Source: Sycobia sp. Sy_11 (taxonomy: Eukaryota > Arthropoda > Insecta > Hymenoptera > Epichrysomallidae). From it: a stretch of 64,000 nt of DNA. The translations under genes and the position numbers were made by a program. Shown piece by piece: positions 35,734 to 47,869 of the stretch; within the stretch, counting starts at the first letter, position 1; every line of letters starts with the position of its first letter. The DNA is taken from assembly GCA_018907035.1 (NCBI GenBank), contig JACCIC010000002.1:1-64000 (forward strand). The letters run 5' to 3'. Under the pieces are notes generated by a model, which was not told the origin of the DNA, did no database searches, and was given only the letters and a program-made list of their open reading frames with translations.

Positions 35734-36150
35734 GTCTTAGTATAGCTAGACAACTGTATATATACACAGGGGTAAGCCAAAACCCCGCGCGTCTATGTAT
35801 ACTCGTTCTGCATGGCGAGCGCACCTGACGCTCATTCGATCAAACCAGCGAGTGAGAGCAGTTGCGAGTCGGGAAGATGATCAGCGGCGCGCGCGAGCCA
35901 TGGTTAGAAGACGGACGTGGTGCGTTCTGGAAGAGCGTGGTCGCGCGTGACATGGCTATGGTCCGTCGTTAACGAAGTGAGGTGGTCTTTTTACGTGTCC
36001 CGGATGACAGCAGCGATTGACGCTCGCGGCAAGCGGTCGGATCCCTCGCTTACAACGCAATAAGGCGGTGGCACCGGGCACGCGAAGAGTTTGATTCGCG
36101 GCGAAAGTGTATCTGTGGGCTGTATCGGTAGTTAAGAGACTATTGAGAAA
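35734..36150. other. CpG-rich non-repetitive stretch
   Basis: A CpG-rich stretch without strong microsatellites (35,780-36,110). It contains a short frame from ATG 35,877 (31 codons, MISGAREPWLEDGRG...). The (AT)n array just upstream and the composition would suit an alternative promoter/5' exon, but no TATA/initiator pair and no strong donor are visible. Confidence 0.2.
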
Positions 36151-37640
36151 TCAGATAATCTGAAGCTCAACATGTGTTGCGCTAATGTATGTAAAAAAAG
36201 ATTTTGGAGAATCGGACGAAATGGCATTTACTTTATACCAAATATCGATTTAATGTTCTGAGTATATTCATAGTTTGTACATGTTCAGACAAGTAGAAAT
36301 GTACCCTTCTGAAAATACAAATGATACCTGTTAATGAAATTCCACAGAATTCGTCGTTTTGAATTACAGCTGTTGAAGTAGGCAAAACGATTGCACTATC
36401 TAAGAATTTAAATACATCAGTGTTACAGGATGAACTAAAACAATTCATTCCAGGTCAAAGCTATAAATATTCATAGTTCATAGTGAAGTTCATAGTTTAT
36501 AATTTTTAAGTTTTCCAAGCCAATATCTTTATTGAGCAGATCTTCGACGACATGATCGGTCATCATATCAATTCGTAATTCAATAGATTGTAAACCAACC
36601 AACCAGTTAATGAATGAATCTTATTGATAATCACGTATACTCTACCGAATGAAATTATATACTTTAAAGTGTATCTTCAAGATCGACAGATATCCACCTT
36701 AACAATACGTTTTCTTCACTATCGAATATACCTGTAGCTCACAATACTTGTCGGCGTAAAACTTATGATTAATTGATCAAATTTTTGTAGTCCGCCTCTG
36801 TAACACTGTCATACCTTGTATTTATACCTACTGCATATTTATATATGGAAACGGAAATATCTCTCACGCAACATTCCGCGAATAGGTATAAGATCGTGAA
36901 ATTTGACGCGTACGCAGCACGTACCCTCCTCTGTCTACAGTAATCCATCGATTTTCTCGATATAGGGCCGCGATGGCAGCGCTTCTCTTGCACGGCGCGC
37001 GTTGCGGCGACGGAAAAATGTCACCCTGCAAAAAGGACCAGCCGGACTGGTCTTGGGCGATTATCCTTGGAGCACGAGTAACGTAGGTAACCTTATACGT
37101 CGTCGCGCTTTTTTCCCCGCCTCTGCATCTTCTTCTTCTTCGTCGTCTTCTTTTTATTATTATTCTTCTTCTTCTTCCTCTTCTGCGAATCCACCCGTGG
37201 GGAAAAATCGCGCCCCTCTGAAGTGCGGCGCTGCGGTGAATCGAGAGAAGACCGAGGGAGGAGAAGGAAGGGAGAGAGCTGGACGGCGATGGCGCGTTGA
37301 GCCGCGGCTGATTGCTCTCGGGGAGGGAAAAAAACGGTTAGGAAAGGGAGATGCAAGAGTGTAAAGGGTTCTTGAGCCTTTCGAGCAACACGACACCAAA
37401 TGTCAGTCTCTAGCCTTAACCTCCCTACATATATTCTTCAGTGCTCGAGAACAGGAAAGAAAAGAGGCGTAAAGGATCCTGCGCTACTTGCAGGAAATGT
37501 ATATGATACGATGCATGAGCAATATGGGGCGGGGCTCCCATAACAATTTTGACGCTGATACGAATAAATTATTAAATAAATTAAAAATATTTAATTTTAG
37601 TTTAATCAAGATTTTTATTTTTAAGTAGAAAAAATAATAA
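36151..37640. other. AT-rich DNA with a GC-rich patch
   Basis: 36,151-36,960 is AT-rich with nothing recognisable. 36,960-37,380 is GC-richer with TTC/TCT-type triplet stretches (37,125-37,190). Its open frames on both strands translate those triplets. Confidence 0.45.
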
Positions 37641-37675
37641 CAATGGTCCTTTTTTCTGTTTCAGGTACGTATACA
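37636..37675 (+). promoter_or_regulatory. Recursive (zero-length exon) splice site 2
   Basis: A pyrimidine tract (CCTTTTTTCTGTTTCAG) ends with AG at 37,664, directly followed by the donor GTACGTATAC. An ATAAC branch-point-like word sits 24 nt upstream (A at 37,640). The sequence 37,655-37,671 is identical to 15,084-15,100. Insect recursive splice sites are known to be spaced roughly every ten to tens of kilobases in giant introns, and 22.57 kb fits. A possible cryptic follow-on donor (GAGG|GTAACG, near 37,712) would be the usual RS-exon donor. The inferred host gene runs left to right. Confidence 0.6.
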
Positions 37676-38970
37676 TAAATATTACAGTGAATCTACTAAA
37701 TATACAACAGAGGGTAACGTAAATACATTCCACTATATATATATTTATATTAGGGAATTATTTTATGGCAAAAATTGTTGTCTATCTCGAGAATTTTGTC
37801 TATCTAAAGAACTCTTAAACTTTGTTCATTATATCATCGGTACATAAATAATGGAATTTAAGTACTCAGAGTTGATACACGTATTCTCTTGTATATATGG
37901 TTTTAGTACAGATCCCGATAATAACAAAGTTACAAATATAAATTTTCTCAATTCTTGCACATTTAAAAGCATATTTGTGTTGAAATGGTTAGCACATAAG
38001 GTACTAACTATAGTAATGAAAGATAATTACTTCATATAGACACAAATATTCCAGGCAACTAGTGTATGCCGCAGTAATGCGGTTAATTGTTCATAAAGTA
38101 TTCGTATATGTTTTGTATTTAACGTCTTTCATTATTTTTAAATAATATATTCTCTTTCAATTGCATACAGCAAAGACAATCATTACATAAACTTTACTTT
38201 CGCCAATTAGTGTTGAAATATTTTATTAATCGAGTATGTATAGATCGTATATTAATATCTGTTTATACAGATGATTATAATCTTCAAGTGTACATCAAAG
38301 CCGAGAAGCTAGAGCTTGTTTAAAATTTTCATATTACGTTCGTTATTGTAATACGTTAGCCAGAATACCAGAAGCCGGAAACAAATGCAATCAGAAGTTA
38401 GACTGCCTATACTTTTTCAAGGGACTGCGATTCACTGGGCCGAATTTGGCCTCAGCACTAATCTATCATCTGAAGTTTACGAGATGTCGATGTTTCCACA
38501 CGCGAAAAACAGATATATATTTTTTTTAATAGAATGTAGATTATGTAGCATCACAAATCTGCTATTTCCAAAATACAACGTATCAACGAAGAAAGACACG
38601 TTTTAGCAAGCACAACGTGGTTCGAAATAGAATTAATTCACAATCTAGATAATTACTACTGTAGTTCAAGAATAGGTTTTTGTTGTTGTAATTTCATGCT
38701 GGGAAATCTCGAAAACTTATCGTGAAACAGTCCAGATTCATTGTAACTGCATGGAATATCTTTGAACAAGGAAATAATCTGGATCTAGCGTGGGAGGATT
38801 CTAATATTTCGTTCGCCTATTGAAATGGATAAAAGTGTACTTTCAAAATATTTTATTGAATCTCAATATTACAGCTGCATCTCTCTCTCTCGCTCTCTTT
38901 CTCTCTCTGACCCTCACCCACACAACTGGTCCCGCCGATCGTGTCGCCTATGAAGCAATGGATGAAACCG
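37676..38970. other. AT-rich unique DNA
   Basis: Stops are frequent. Short frames such as 38,385-38,606 have no recognisable domain. A short CT-rich tract lies at 38,880-38,910. Confidence 0.5.

Positions 38971-39027
<57 letters not shown>
38971..39027. repeat. (AT)n microsatellite
   Basis: About 27 AT units with one ATG interruption. Confidence 0.95.
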
Positions 39028-39028
<1 letters not shown>

Positions 39029-41349
39029 CGTCGGGGACTATATACTGGTATCTATACCCATGTGCATAACCTACTATGACACAACCCCTTCGCTAGCGCG
39101 CCGCGCGACTGCACCGACTCCGAGGCGCGGCGGAGTGCGCGAAAGCTGTCGGAGACGAAGGCGACACGAAGACAGGAAGATTGGGTTACGCTTATGCCGT
39201 CTTGGAAGCTCGTCGCGCGCGTTCCCGTCTTAATTCTAATCCGCTTACGGCCAAATTCTTAACGAGGTTAAAGGCTTCTTTCCATCCAGCGATGGGATGG
39301 AGGGGGATACGACGGCCGTGTATGTATTAAGAGCTCCCGTGTTGCTTCACGGATGAGAGACCAAGTGGATTGCTTTTCTTAATTTCTTAGATCACGATCA
39401 AAGAAAAGATACACATGTATGTATAGAGGTATAATTGCTTTGGATAAGAAAATTGAATGTAATATAGCACCTGTCTGGATGTTTTATACAGAAGGGAAAA
39501 CGATAGGGCCCCCAGGTGAATTGATTAAATATAAAAACTGCCTCGTACGTTCTATATACGCACGGAGATCGTTATATTAATTGCCTGTCACTGAGAAAAC
39601 GACATGTATACATGTAGCCACCCGTGGTAAAAGGTCAACAGAATTGGCAAATTGCAAACGTATGTGAAGTCGTGCTTTGTTGATGGCAGAAAACGTCCGA
39701 TGTTCGTACATGTAGCTTATCTAACAACAGTTTCATTAAGAAATTTTCAAGCGAATGTCTTTCATTTTGTGTGCAGAGTATTCCAAGACTTCGCGCATAC
39801 TTGCCATTCTGAAGCGAAAGATTCTGATGATTTATTTGTTTAAGACGATTCGTTTTTTTTTATTAGAAGCTGAATTGTGGCCTGTTGTGGCTATTTCATT
39901 TTACAGACAAATGCAAAGTATAAAATATAAGTCTGATTATGTATTGGCGCGTTGTCCGCTCCAAAATAAATGAATTCCACTCATAGCTAGAGAAATAGAC
40001 GAAATTACAGAATTCATTTTTCGTTTACTTATACCTTTAAAAGTGCTATGGTACATAAGTTGAAATACATTATCCAAATAAATCATGTTGGACAATGAAA
40101 AGTGATGCAATCTACACTCGGAAAATCTTATAAAATGCACGATGAAAGCAGAAAGTACAGCTATTTCTCCATTGCACTTTCTTTCCAATGTAATTTGCTT
40201 AATTATTCACATTTGATTGGAAGTAAAAAAATCTGCCAGATGGAGAACGTAATCTTTTGAAAAAGGTTTCTGCAGATAAATGTCTCATTTGCATATATCT
40301 AGTAAACATTAAGATATCATTGATAAAACGTTAAAGCATCCGAGATCGACGCGTTTCCCCTCGTTTTATTATTCCAGCTATCCACGATAACCATCATTTC
40401 TTCCTTTTCCACAAAATCATGCATTAAATGAACATTTACCTTCGAAGATCTTGTTCCATCCTCGCGCATAATCCAAAGAGCCGAATCCACAAAAGATCCT
40501 CGATTCAGAAGAGACGACGCACTGCACCGCGTGCGACTTAATTCGAAGATAACCGGTTTCGCCCAGACCGGGGGATTATCGTGAACCGCGCGCGGTACCC
40601 TCTCACTCTCTCTCTCTCTCTTTCTCTCTTTCCCCAGCGCATTGCGTAACGCGAGAAGAGGTCGTGTGCGTGTGTATCTATATGCGGACCGTATAGTAAA
40701 GAGGGGCGGGGGGAGAGGAAGAGATTGTATACGGTGGACAAAACAAACAAAAAAAAAAAAGAAAAAGAAACGGAATCGCCGACCAGAGAAGTCGAGGAGC
40801 GAGCCTTGTATGGGACGGTTTTCCGTGCGCGTGCGCGGCGGCCAGCGGTAAAACTGGGTTGAACGGAGAGGGGTTGGGAAGAGAAAGTGCAAAAGTCTCG
40901 GTTTGCAAGTGCGTGCGCAAGCGCGTATATAATACAACAGTTTTTGGCATCCGGTGCACGCAGGAGCGGGAAAATGAGAGTAGCGCTCGAATTAATAACT
41001 ATATTAAATTTTATTGTATTACGGTAATTGTATGCGCAGTTGCGCGGCAAAATTGCCTCGGTAGAGGTGATTCGACGTCATTGAATGTTCATAACGTTTC
41101 CAGCACTTAGCCGTTACCATCGCAGGTTTTTAGTCGTGAAGGAAAATTAAAAGAAAAATGCTCGATGGCCGTTGAATACCTTAGAATAATTTCTTTCAAA
41201 TATTGTTTTTTAATACAATTTCTATTATGGAATTACAAGTCAAAACTGCAATAATACGAGAAGATATTTACACAATACAACTTATACCCATTTAATTGCT
41301 TTTTCAATATGAACTATATGGCAACTTTTCACATGAGTAGATGAGGAAC
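39028..41349. other. Mixed non-coding DNA
   Basis: CpG-rich at 39,070-39,240 and 40,440-40,990, AT-rich elsewhere. Antisense open frames of 206 and 170 codons (40,317-40,937 and 40,538-41,050) overlap each other in different frames over a CT-rich segment and are judged fortuitous. No exon is supported. Confidence 0.4.
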
Positions 41350-41673
41350 GAAGTAGTCCCCGAGAATTGTCTAATTGTTAAGAATATTCGATTCTTGTTA
41401 AGAATATACAAGTGAGGTTTTTTCATTTCCGCTCTGTATAAACTTGAGATATAGCAAGACATGATATCGACCGCTAACTACAATTAGACAGCTGTAAAAT
41501 TCTTATGAAACCCGCTAATTTAGTTTATATGTTTAACACTATTGGCATAAACTAACCGGAATTTCTACAAAAATATAAAACGTCAATTTCGTATATTGAT
41601 TGGGCATTGATATTTGTTAATTACAGAAATTCGGAAGAGATTTCATAGATATATACTCTGGGATTTCTGCGAT

Positions 41674-42177
41674 ATCAAAATGTGGTTGACAAGATATCGT
41701 TGTACGCCAATACAGATAGGCCAAAAGGATGCGTTAAAGCTAGAAATCATCAGTAAAATTTATATAATGATATTAAACAATCGAAGATTGAAAATGTCTG
41801 GAAGTTGGATGACATTGCAGGAATATAAACTAAGGAAATTGATCACGTGTTACATGAATTTTTGGTAAAAGTTAGTTGGATATAAAGATTGAGGACACCA
41901 ATGCTCGTTTTAATTATTAAAATAATCGTGTAACCATTTAATCATTACGGCAAAAACTGATCGATTAGTCTAGAAAATCTTGATGCGTCCGCCGGATTGT
42001 CTGGATTTCGTCCCCGTTGACTATTTCCTGTCTAAAAAATACCTGGCTGGTAGGAAATTCGGTTCGAATGAAGAAGTCATCACTGAAATAAATGTTCATA
42101 TTGGGGCTGCCAGGGTTCACTAGTTCTAGAGAAATAATGAAAGTCTAAGTACCTTGGATTCCATGTATCAAGCTGAG
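41674..42177 (+). pseudogene. Decayed mariner (Tc1/mariner, mellifera/irritans-like) transposase with internal deletion
   Basis: Fragments appear in transposase order. KMWLTRYRC at 41,677-41,703 resembles the conserved 'KKWFxEFRCGR'. GQKDA at 41,719-41,733 then KIYIMILNNRRLK resembles 'GRPKDA...KIHxMVLxDRRLK'. DHVLHEFL at 41,841-41,864 (frameshifted) resembles 'xVGHILHEYLG'. NAR at 41,900-41,908 marks the second catalytic region with its Asp replaced. RQKLI is at 41,948-41,962. KILMRPPDCLDFVPVDYFL runs up to 42,030, with the third catalytic Asp at 42,019-42,021. LAGRKFGSNEEVITEI ends near 42,090. MYQAE (42,163-42,177) may be the tail. The segment between HEFL and NAR, with the first catalytic Asp, is missing (expected >100 codons). 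Several stops and frameshifts make it dead. A possible left-end remnant (TAGTCCCCGA, 41,354-41,363) sits at about the right distance. Confidence 0.85.
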
Positions 42178-44160
42178 AAAAAAATATGCAGAACAATCAA
42201 ATTATTTTTTGCCCAAAATAAAGGTTTTTATTTAAAAGTCACACATTTATCAATCCACTCTTGTAATATCTGTTGTAGAAGTAAATTAAATAGAAACATA
42301 AATTGTGGAAGATATTTACGAGTAAGGTTCATTGCATTAGTTATTGATACACTGAAAAAGGACTTCGTTGCAAATCACTCGAAATTTCGCAATGGAAATA
42401 TAGATGCATGCAAAAATAATCAATTAAACAACACCTTTCACTCATCGTCAAAGAGGAAAAAAATCCGATCCGATAAGGACGCATGGCAGAGGGGCAGCAA
42501 TCAGGCTGCGCCCCATCGTCAAAACTCGATAGCCTCGAAAATCACCCATCCTGGCGGGGCAGAGCCGTGCATAAACAAAACTCGGGAGAGGGAGGGGGGC
42601 GATAGAGGTCGCAATAAAAAGAAACGTCCCCATATGCACACGCGCACATCCTCTCGAGGTAATAGTGCCAGACCTGTGCTTGTCCCATCTGCCGTCCCGG
42701 TTTTGCCATCCCCCTCTCTACCTTCTTTTTTTTTTATCTCGCTCGGCCCTTTTAATCCGATCGGGAGCTGCAGAGGAGGGCTTTCAGCCATCCTGCAGTG
42801 TGCGCTCCGGAAATCCTAACCTCGAAACTTTCTCCCTCTCTCTTTCGGTCCTCGGACCAGCTGTAAAAGCGATGAGCACCCCGCAGGGGTTGATTCTTGA
42901 ACGTGCACAGACTGGGGAGGGGTGGCTGGCGGGGATAAAAATTTGCGTATGAGTCTGGCGAGAGTTTGTAGGGGAGAGCGAACGTAAACTGGTACAGAGC
43001 GAAGAGGCGACCGTGAGGATGAAAGAGGGGGGGGGCAAGAAATTATGGCGAATCAAACTGTCATAAAACCACGTTTCAAGCCAATGTTTAATCAAACTAT
43101 CGACTATGCTCGTGTCACTGGGAATATCTGTTCTGGAAATACTGGGAAGTTACCGAATAGGCCTTCTATGAAAACCTTTATTTTGCAATGGAACAAAAAA
43201 AAAATGCTCACCTCGTCATTTTCACTAGAATCTTCGATATCGTAAAATGTCTGTATCCAAAATGAAGGAGCGCCATTTGGTCTAAATGAAACAGCGAACG
43301 CGGCAAAAGGGAGAGGCGAAAAATAAGCGAGCGAGGAATTACAAAGAGTGAGCGAGGAAAAAAGGGGTTAAGGGTCGAGAGGGTGCTCGAGCTGAAGGGC
43401 TGCCGCTCGCTCGAGGACTATCCATTAATTATATTGCAGTATACGTACGTAAGCTACCGTGTACAGATCCCGCGAAACTGGAACGAAACGAGTGTACGAA
43501 ACTGAGAGAGCGTCTCTTTGCGGCTTCATCGGCACGCAACTCTGTTAAATCGCTAGGTTCCACGATATAACCTTTGCTCTCGACGTCTATATCGCGCTAT
43601 GTCGACATAGATCGACTTACTTTGCCGTTTATTTCTTTATTCGTAGACTGCTCGATTTCTCGAGCCGCTTGTTCATCGCTTCGGTTCGGCATCGAGGGTC
43701 GGAGCTGGCCAGGGGTTAAAGCGAATTTTCCACCGCGGCCGCCGCGACAGTCGTCCAGGTAGACATTGAGAACCGGTTCTGTTCTTACGGGGCGCGCGCG
43801 AGAAGAATCAATATTATAAACAGCGCGCGGCTGGTGATCCCTTGTCGGCTTTGTTTTACTTAGGCTTATCGAGGAGGGCGGGGGAGCGATCGCCGCGGAG
43901 AGTCGAGAAGAAAATTCGAGTTGACAAATCGCGATAGCTCGACGCTCGCGCGCGTTCCCGCCGCCTGGAAATGCGCTTTTAATCGATTATCGCACGGCTT
44001 GTTAAATTGAATTAATGAAACGTATTGCCGATATGCGGCACGGGCATGATGTAATCGCCGGCTTGGAACTTAATAAATTTACGGATTTTTAGTTTAATAG
44101 CGAGCAACGATTTTTATTCGAATTTTTTTTATGTACATATAGGACGATTGTTAATTTTTC
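42178..44160. other. Mixed non-coding DNA right of the mariner
   Basis: AT-rich to 42,450, then GC-richer (42,480-42,900 and 43,330-44,060). A 221-codon open frame (42,154-42,819, +) begins inside the mariner tail and runs into GC-rich DNA. It has no domain beyond the mariner remnant. No right mariner terminus was found. Confidence 0.4.
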
Positions 44161-44161
44161 A

Positions 44162-44880
44162 GGCAATTACTTTACTGAAATTATATCTGAGAAGTATATC
44201 CAGGGCGAACGGTGCATCACCACAAACGTGAGCTTTATATTCAACCGCGAAGATAAGATGTCAACTGATTCTCGTCACTATTTGTTTCGTGATATCTTTA
44301 ATTCTATAATATAGCAGATTATGACGTGGATTTTGCTTTATTATACGCTTTTCTAAATGATTTTCTAGTTTCTACAAGCTTTATGATAAATGATAAATCA
44401 TTTTCTGACTTATGGAAAATAATTCGTCCAAATCTTGGTCCAGCACGATGCTCAGATACGTGCGTAGCATTACCGGAAGCGAACGAAAACCGTAGTGAGG
44501 AAAAGAGATGCCCATACTCTGACTTCTCGCTCGCTGTGCAGACCACATGCTACACCGTAAATTGCTTTATAATCGATCATAATCTAACGCGACACAAAGG
44601 ATTAACATTTCAGATCGTTAACTCTCTGCGAACACGTATTTACGTCAAAGTTATTTATCGTCGAAAAATCGCTTACGGATTAGAAAGTATCGAATCCGAC
44701 GGGTTTGCCGATACTTCTCATTTTGTTCTCGCGTGCGTGCTGTACGAGGACATTACACGAGGCGTTTTGATCGAACGAGAACGGTCGAACCCCCTTTTTT
44801 CTTCTTCTTCGCAAGTCCGTTACATTAAAAATAATCTTTTAAATACTCGGCACATTCCTATATTTCTCGAAGGTATGTAG
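44162..44880 (+). other. Open frame of 193 codons ending at a good splice donor, uncertain exon
   Basis: From 44,302 to the TAG at 44,878-44,880 one frame is open for 192 codons in DNA of only moderate GC, without simple repeats. It is the longest such frame here outside CpG islands or repeats. A good donor, CGAAG|GTATGTAG, cuts after 44,874. The nearest clear acceptor (TAATTTTTCAG, AG at 44,162) lies upstream of an in-frame stop, so a complete exon is not formed. The translation (with LWKIIRPNLGPARC and YVKVIYRRKIAYGLES) matches nothing I know. It may be an exon remnant, a lineage-specific exon or chance. Confidence 0.18.
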
Positions 44881-45310
44881 ATCAACTAGATTATGTCCAA
44901 GCCACGCGGTCGAATCGTGAAATATTACTTTTACTCTAAATGAAATTAAATAACGCGAAACTCTATCATCGCTCGCTCCGTAAATCGTAGCGAAATTGTT
45001 GCGCGCCAGATTGATTTTAAATTAATGTTCGAGCGCTTCGGATTCGTCCCCGCAAAATTGAATACTTCAGGCACACGCTTGCTCGTCCGCATACGCAGAA
45101 TTCACCACGTAAAATTAAATTGCCCGAGGGTGAGAGGGGGGAGGGGGACTTTGGCGAAGTGCTTCGCGCCCCCTTCTGTATAATATAATCGTAATCGGCG
45201 AATGCCTTCGTCGTCTACTAGGCACCCTCTCGTCCTCTTCCCGATCAAAATTCAAATCGCATTATACGGCGGCGCCCAGTACCAGCACTCTTGCTCGCAC
45301 CGTCGTCACC

Positions 45311-45332
45311 ATATATATATATATACATATAC
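45311..45332. repeat. (AT)n microsatellite, short
   Basis: About 8 AT units plus a CATATA tail. Confidence 0.85.
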
Positions 45333-45499
45333 ATGCACACACTCCCATTGAGTCGACGTCGCGTGGAGAGTCAGTTGAAAATTCGCTTCGGTGCCCGCGT
45401 CTCGCGTATTACAGTAAAAATCAAAAGTGAGAGAGTAGAGCTTGGGAGGGGGAATGGAAGCGAATGGCGAGGAGGGGAGCAGTTCATGGTGTATATACA

Positions 45500-45501
<2 letters not shown>

Positions 45502-45551
<50 letters not shown>

Positions 45552-45554
45552 CAT
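45502..45554. repeat. (AT)n microsatellite
   Basis: About 22 TA units with a CATATACATG tail that copies the tail of the array at 45,311. Confidence 0.95.
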
Positions 45555-46437
45555 GCACGCGCAAGCTAGAAGAGGGAATAATACCACCGTCAATTACCCC
45601 GCAGCGCCCGCGAGATTGGGAATGTGACGTCCCCGCTACGGGGTTCCTGGCCGATGATGGGCGAGAAGTCGACCGGATGACGCGGTTGGCAGAGGGAGAC
45701 TGAGACGGCCGGAGGGTCGTGGGTTGAGGGGGGGGGGCATCGACAGAAATACGTGGGCCTCGATCATACAGCTGACGATGAGAGCAGATGAGGGGGGGGG
45801 GTACCATTGCGATTACCGAGGCAGGGCAAATTGTGCGAGAACTCGATGGCGAGCGCGTTGGACTTTGTCGAATGTGTATTTAAAAGCGATGCTGTCCTTT
45901 TTTTCGGGACGGAGGAGGATATGCCGCTGCGCGGGCAAAGTCGCGCGGCTTCACTTAATTGCCGGTCGAGCCCAGCGTATATTGTACCGAATAAACGTTC
46001 TCTCACACTTGGGCGTCTTCGGAAATATTCCGTTCCGTTTCTAATTAGCCTGCGCGCGCACGCGCGCAAGAGCGGCGATAACCTCGATTTTAAGGATTCT
46101 CCCATTGCAATCGGAGCATTAAATGGACTTTGCACGAGGAAAAGAGAGGCTGTTCCAAGTTATGGTTCTGAATAAATAAAAATAGACGCGAATGAAGTGA
46201 ATTTAACGAACTCAAACGAAAGTTTCTTCCGTGAAAAGGCTGAAATTTACATCTGCTAGTTTTATTTAGCCTCGCGCACTGCTGGGTAGACTATAAATTT
46301 TTTGACGATTGCACTTACATTCAACGTGTATTTTAATATTGAAAGCTGCTTAATAGTTTACAATCTGGTTTTATTATACTTGAATTTCTACAATTGTACA
46401 TATTATATATAGCAAACGTGAAAAATAAATTGTGTAC

Positions 46438-46438
46438 A

Positions 46439-46480
<42 letters not shown>
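46438..46480. repeat. (ATT)n trinucleotide microsatellite
   Basis: About 14 uninterrupted ATT units, the only long ATT array in the window. Confidence 0.95.
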
Positions 46481-46483
<3 letters not shown>

Positions 46484-47426
46484 GCGACTATAACCTAATG
46501 TTTTATGAAAATGAAACGTAAATAAAATCCATTACTTTTTCTTTCAATGTTTCCTTTTCTAGTGGACTATCTTTATAGCTTTATAATAAAGAGGAACGCA
46601 GGGTAAAAGAGGAAACAGAAAGGTAGAGAAGCACTGGTTCTGTTGCCACTTTCTGCTTTTAATTGGTCGTTTAATAACCTACACAAAAGTTTTAGGCCTA
46701 TGAATTGAAACGGAATAGATAATCACATAATAATTCATTACCACATCTAATTAAATGCCATATAACTGAATATTACTTTCAAAAGAAACGTGCATATTAC
46801 TTTGCTGTAATACTTCTTTGCTTTGTATTTTATCCAGAGTTGATTGTTAAGAATTCCAATAATATATTTACATCAAATTTATTGATTATAATACGGGTAT
46901 AAATATGTAATTAAATGTCATGCATATAGATGAAATATAAGATGTAAAAGTTCAATCGGGTATTTTTTAGTTCCATTATATACGATATGAATTTCATGGA
47001 ATGCTTTATTAACGGTAATATAATTTGTTATACAATCCATTGAATATTTGAACATTATATTATAATATATGATCTATACTTTTTTATAAACTTTATTGAA
47101 AATGCCTGAAATATTACTTAAATTTTGATCGGGTTAATTCAATCTTGCTTTGAATAATATGCATTATATGTTACGATTTTTAATAATCGATTCGTGTAAT
47201 CAACAATTGCAAAACTGTACAGAGTATATAGTAGCGACCTTGTGTACTCTTACCAATTGCGGCATACAGTATACTTTATGGACCTACAACGACAGCGACC
47301 ACATTTAATGATTTAATGAAATAATCTACTTGCAGTATATAAGCCTCAACGACCGAGAAATGAGTTATTTCCCGTTTCCCGCAGTCTCGTTTTATATAAC
47401 CTCGCAAGATCCGAATCTCCACGTCT

Positions 47427-47427
<1 letters not shown>
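46481..47427. other. AT-rich unique DNA
   Basis: Very AT-rich with stops throughout. Nothing recognised. Confidence 0.55.

Positions 47428-47482
<55 letters not shown>
47428..47482. repeat. (AT)n microsatellite, first of a triplet
   Basis: About 24 AT units with one AAT interruption at the left. Confidence 0.95.
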
Positions 47483-47484
<2 letters not shown>

Positions 47485-47631
47485 AGGCGAAGCGCCCTTA
47501 ACCTGAAACAACCCGCGTAAACGAAGTCATATCGGCTCTCTATCTCTACGAGCATAAAAGACCACCGTGCCGGGGTGTATCGGGCAATTCAAGCTCGCTA
47601 TTATACACCCGTGATGGCTCGCTCATACTTT

Positions 47632-47689
<58 letters not shown>
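47632..47689. repeat. (AT)n microsatellite, second of a triplet
   Basis: About 27 AT units with a TATACATA start. Confidence 0.95.
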
Positions 47690-47692
<3 letters not shown>

Positions 47693-47810
47693 CTATCTAT
47701 AGCTGAAAACGCCCCGAGCCCACATAAGGACTCATATAATACTGCTCTCGTGCAGGCGACCTTGCGCGCGGACTGCTCCTGCACAATGCCTGGATCCAGC
47801 TATATACACG

Positions 47811-47812
<2 letters not shown>

Positions 47813-47866
<54 letters not shown>
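47813..47866. repeat. (AT)n microsatellite, third of a triplet
   Basis: About 27 uninterrupted AT units. Confidence 0.95.

Positions 47867-47869
<3 letters not shown>

Larger units (their letters stand above)
44881..46437. other. CpG-rich to mixed non-coding DNA
   Basis: It contains G runs (45,728-45,737 and 45,792-45,801) and two (AT)n arrays listed separately. Open frames of 79-123 codons overlap on both strands at 45,440-46,175 without recognisable domains. Confidence 0.4.

Noticed and set aside
35877..35972. 31-codon frame MISGAREPW... as a first coding exon
   Set aside because: It has its own stop, no strong donor before the stop, and no initiator/TATA pair upstream at proper spacing.
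40317..41050. Overlapping 206- and 170-codon antisense frames
   Set aside because: They overlap in different frames across a CT-rich, T-rich segment, which gives F- and S-rich fortuitous peptides.
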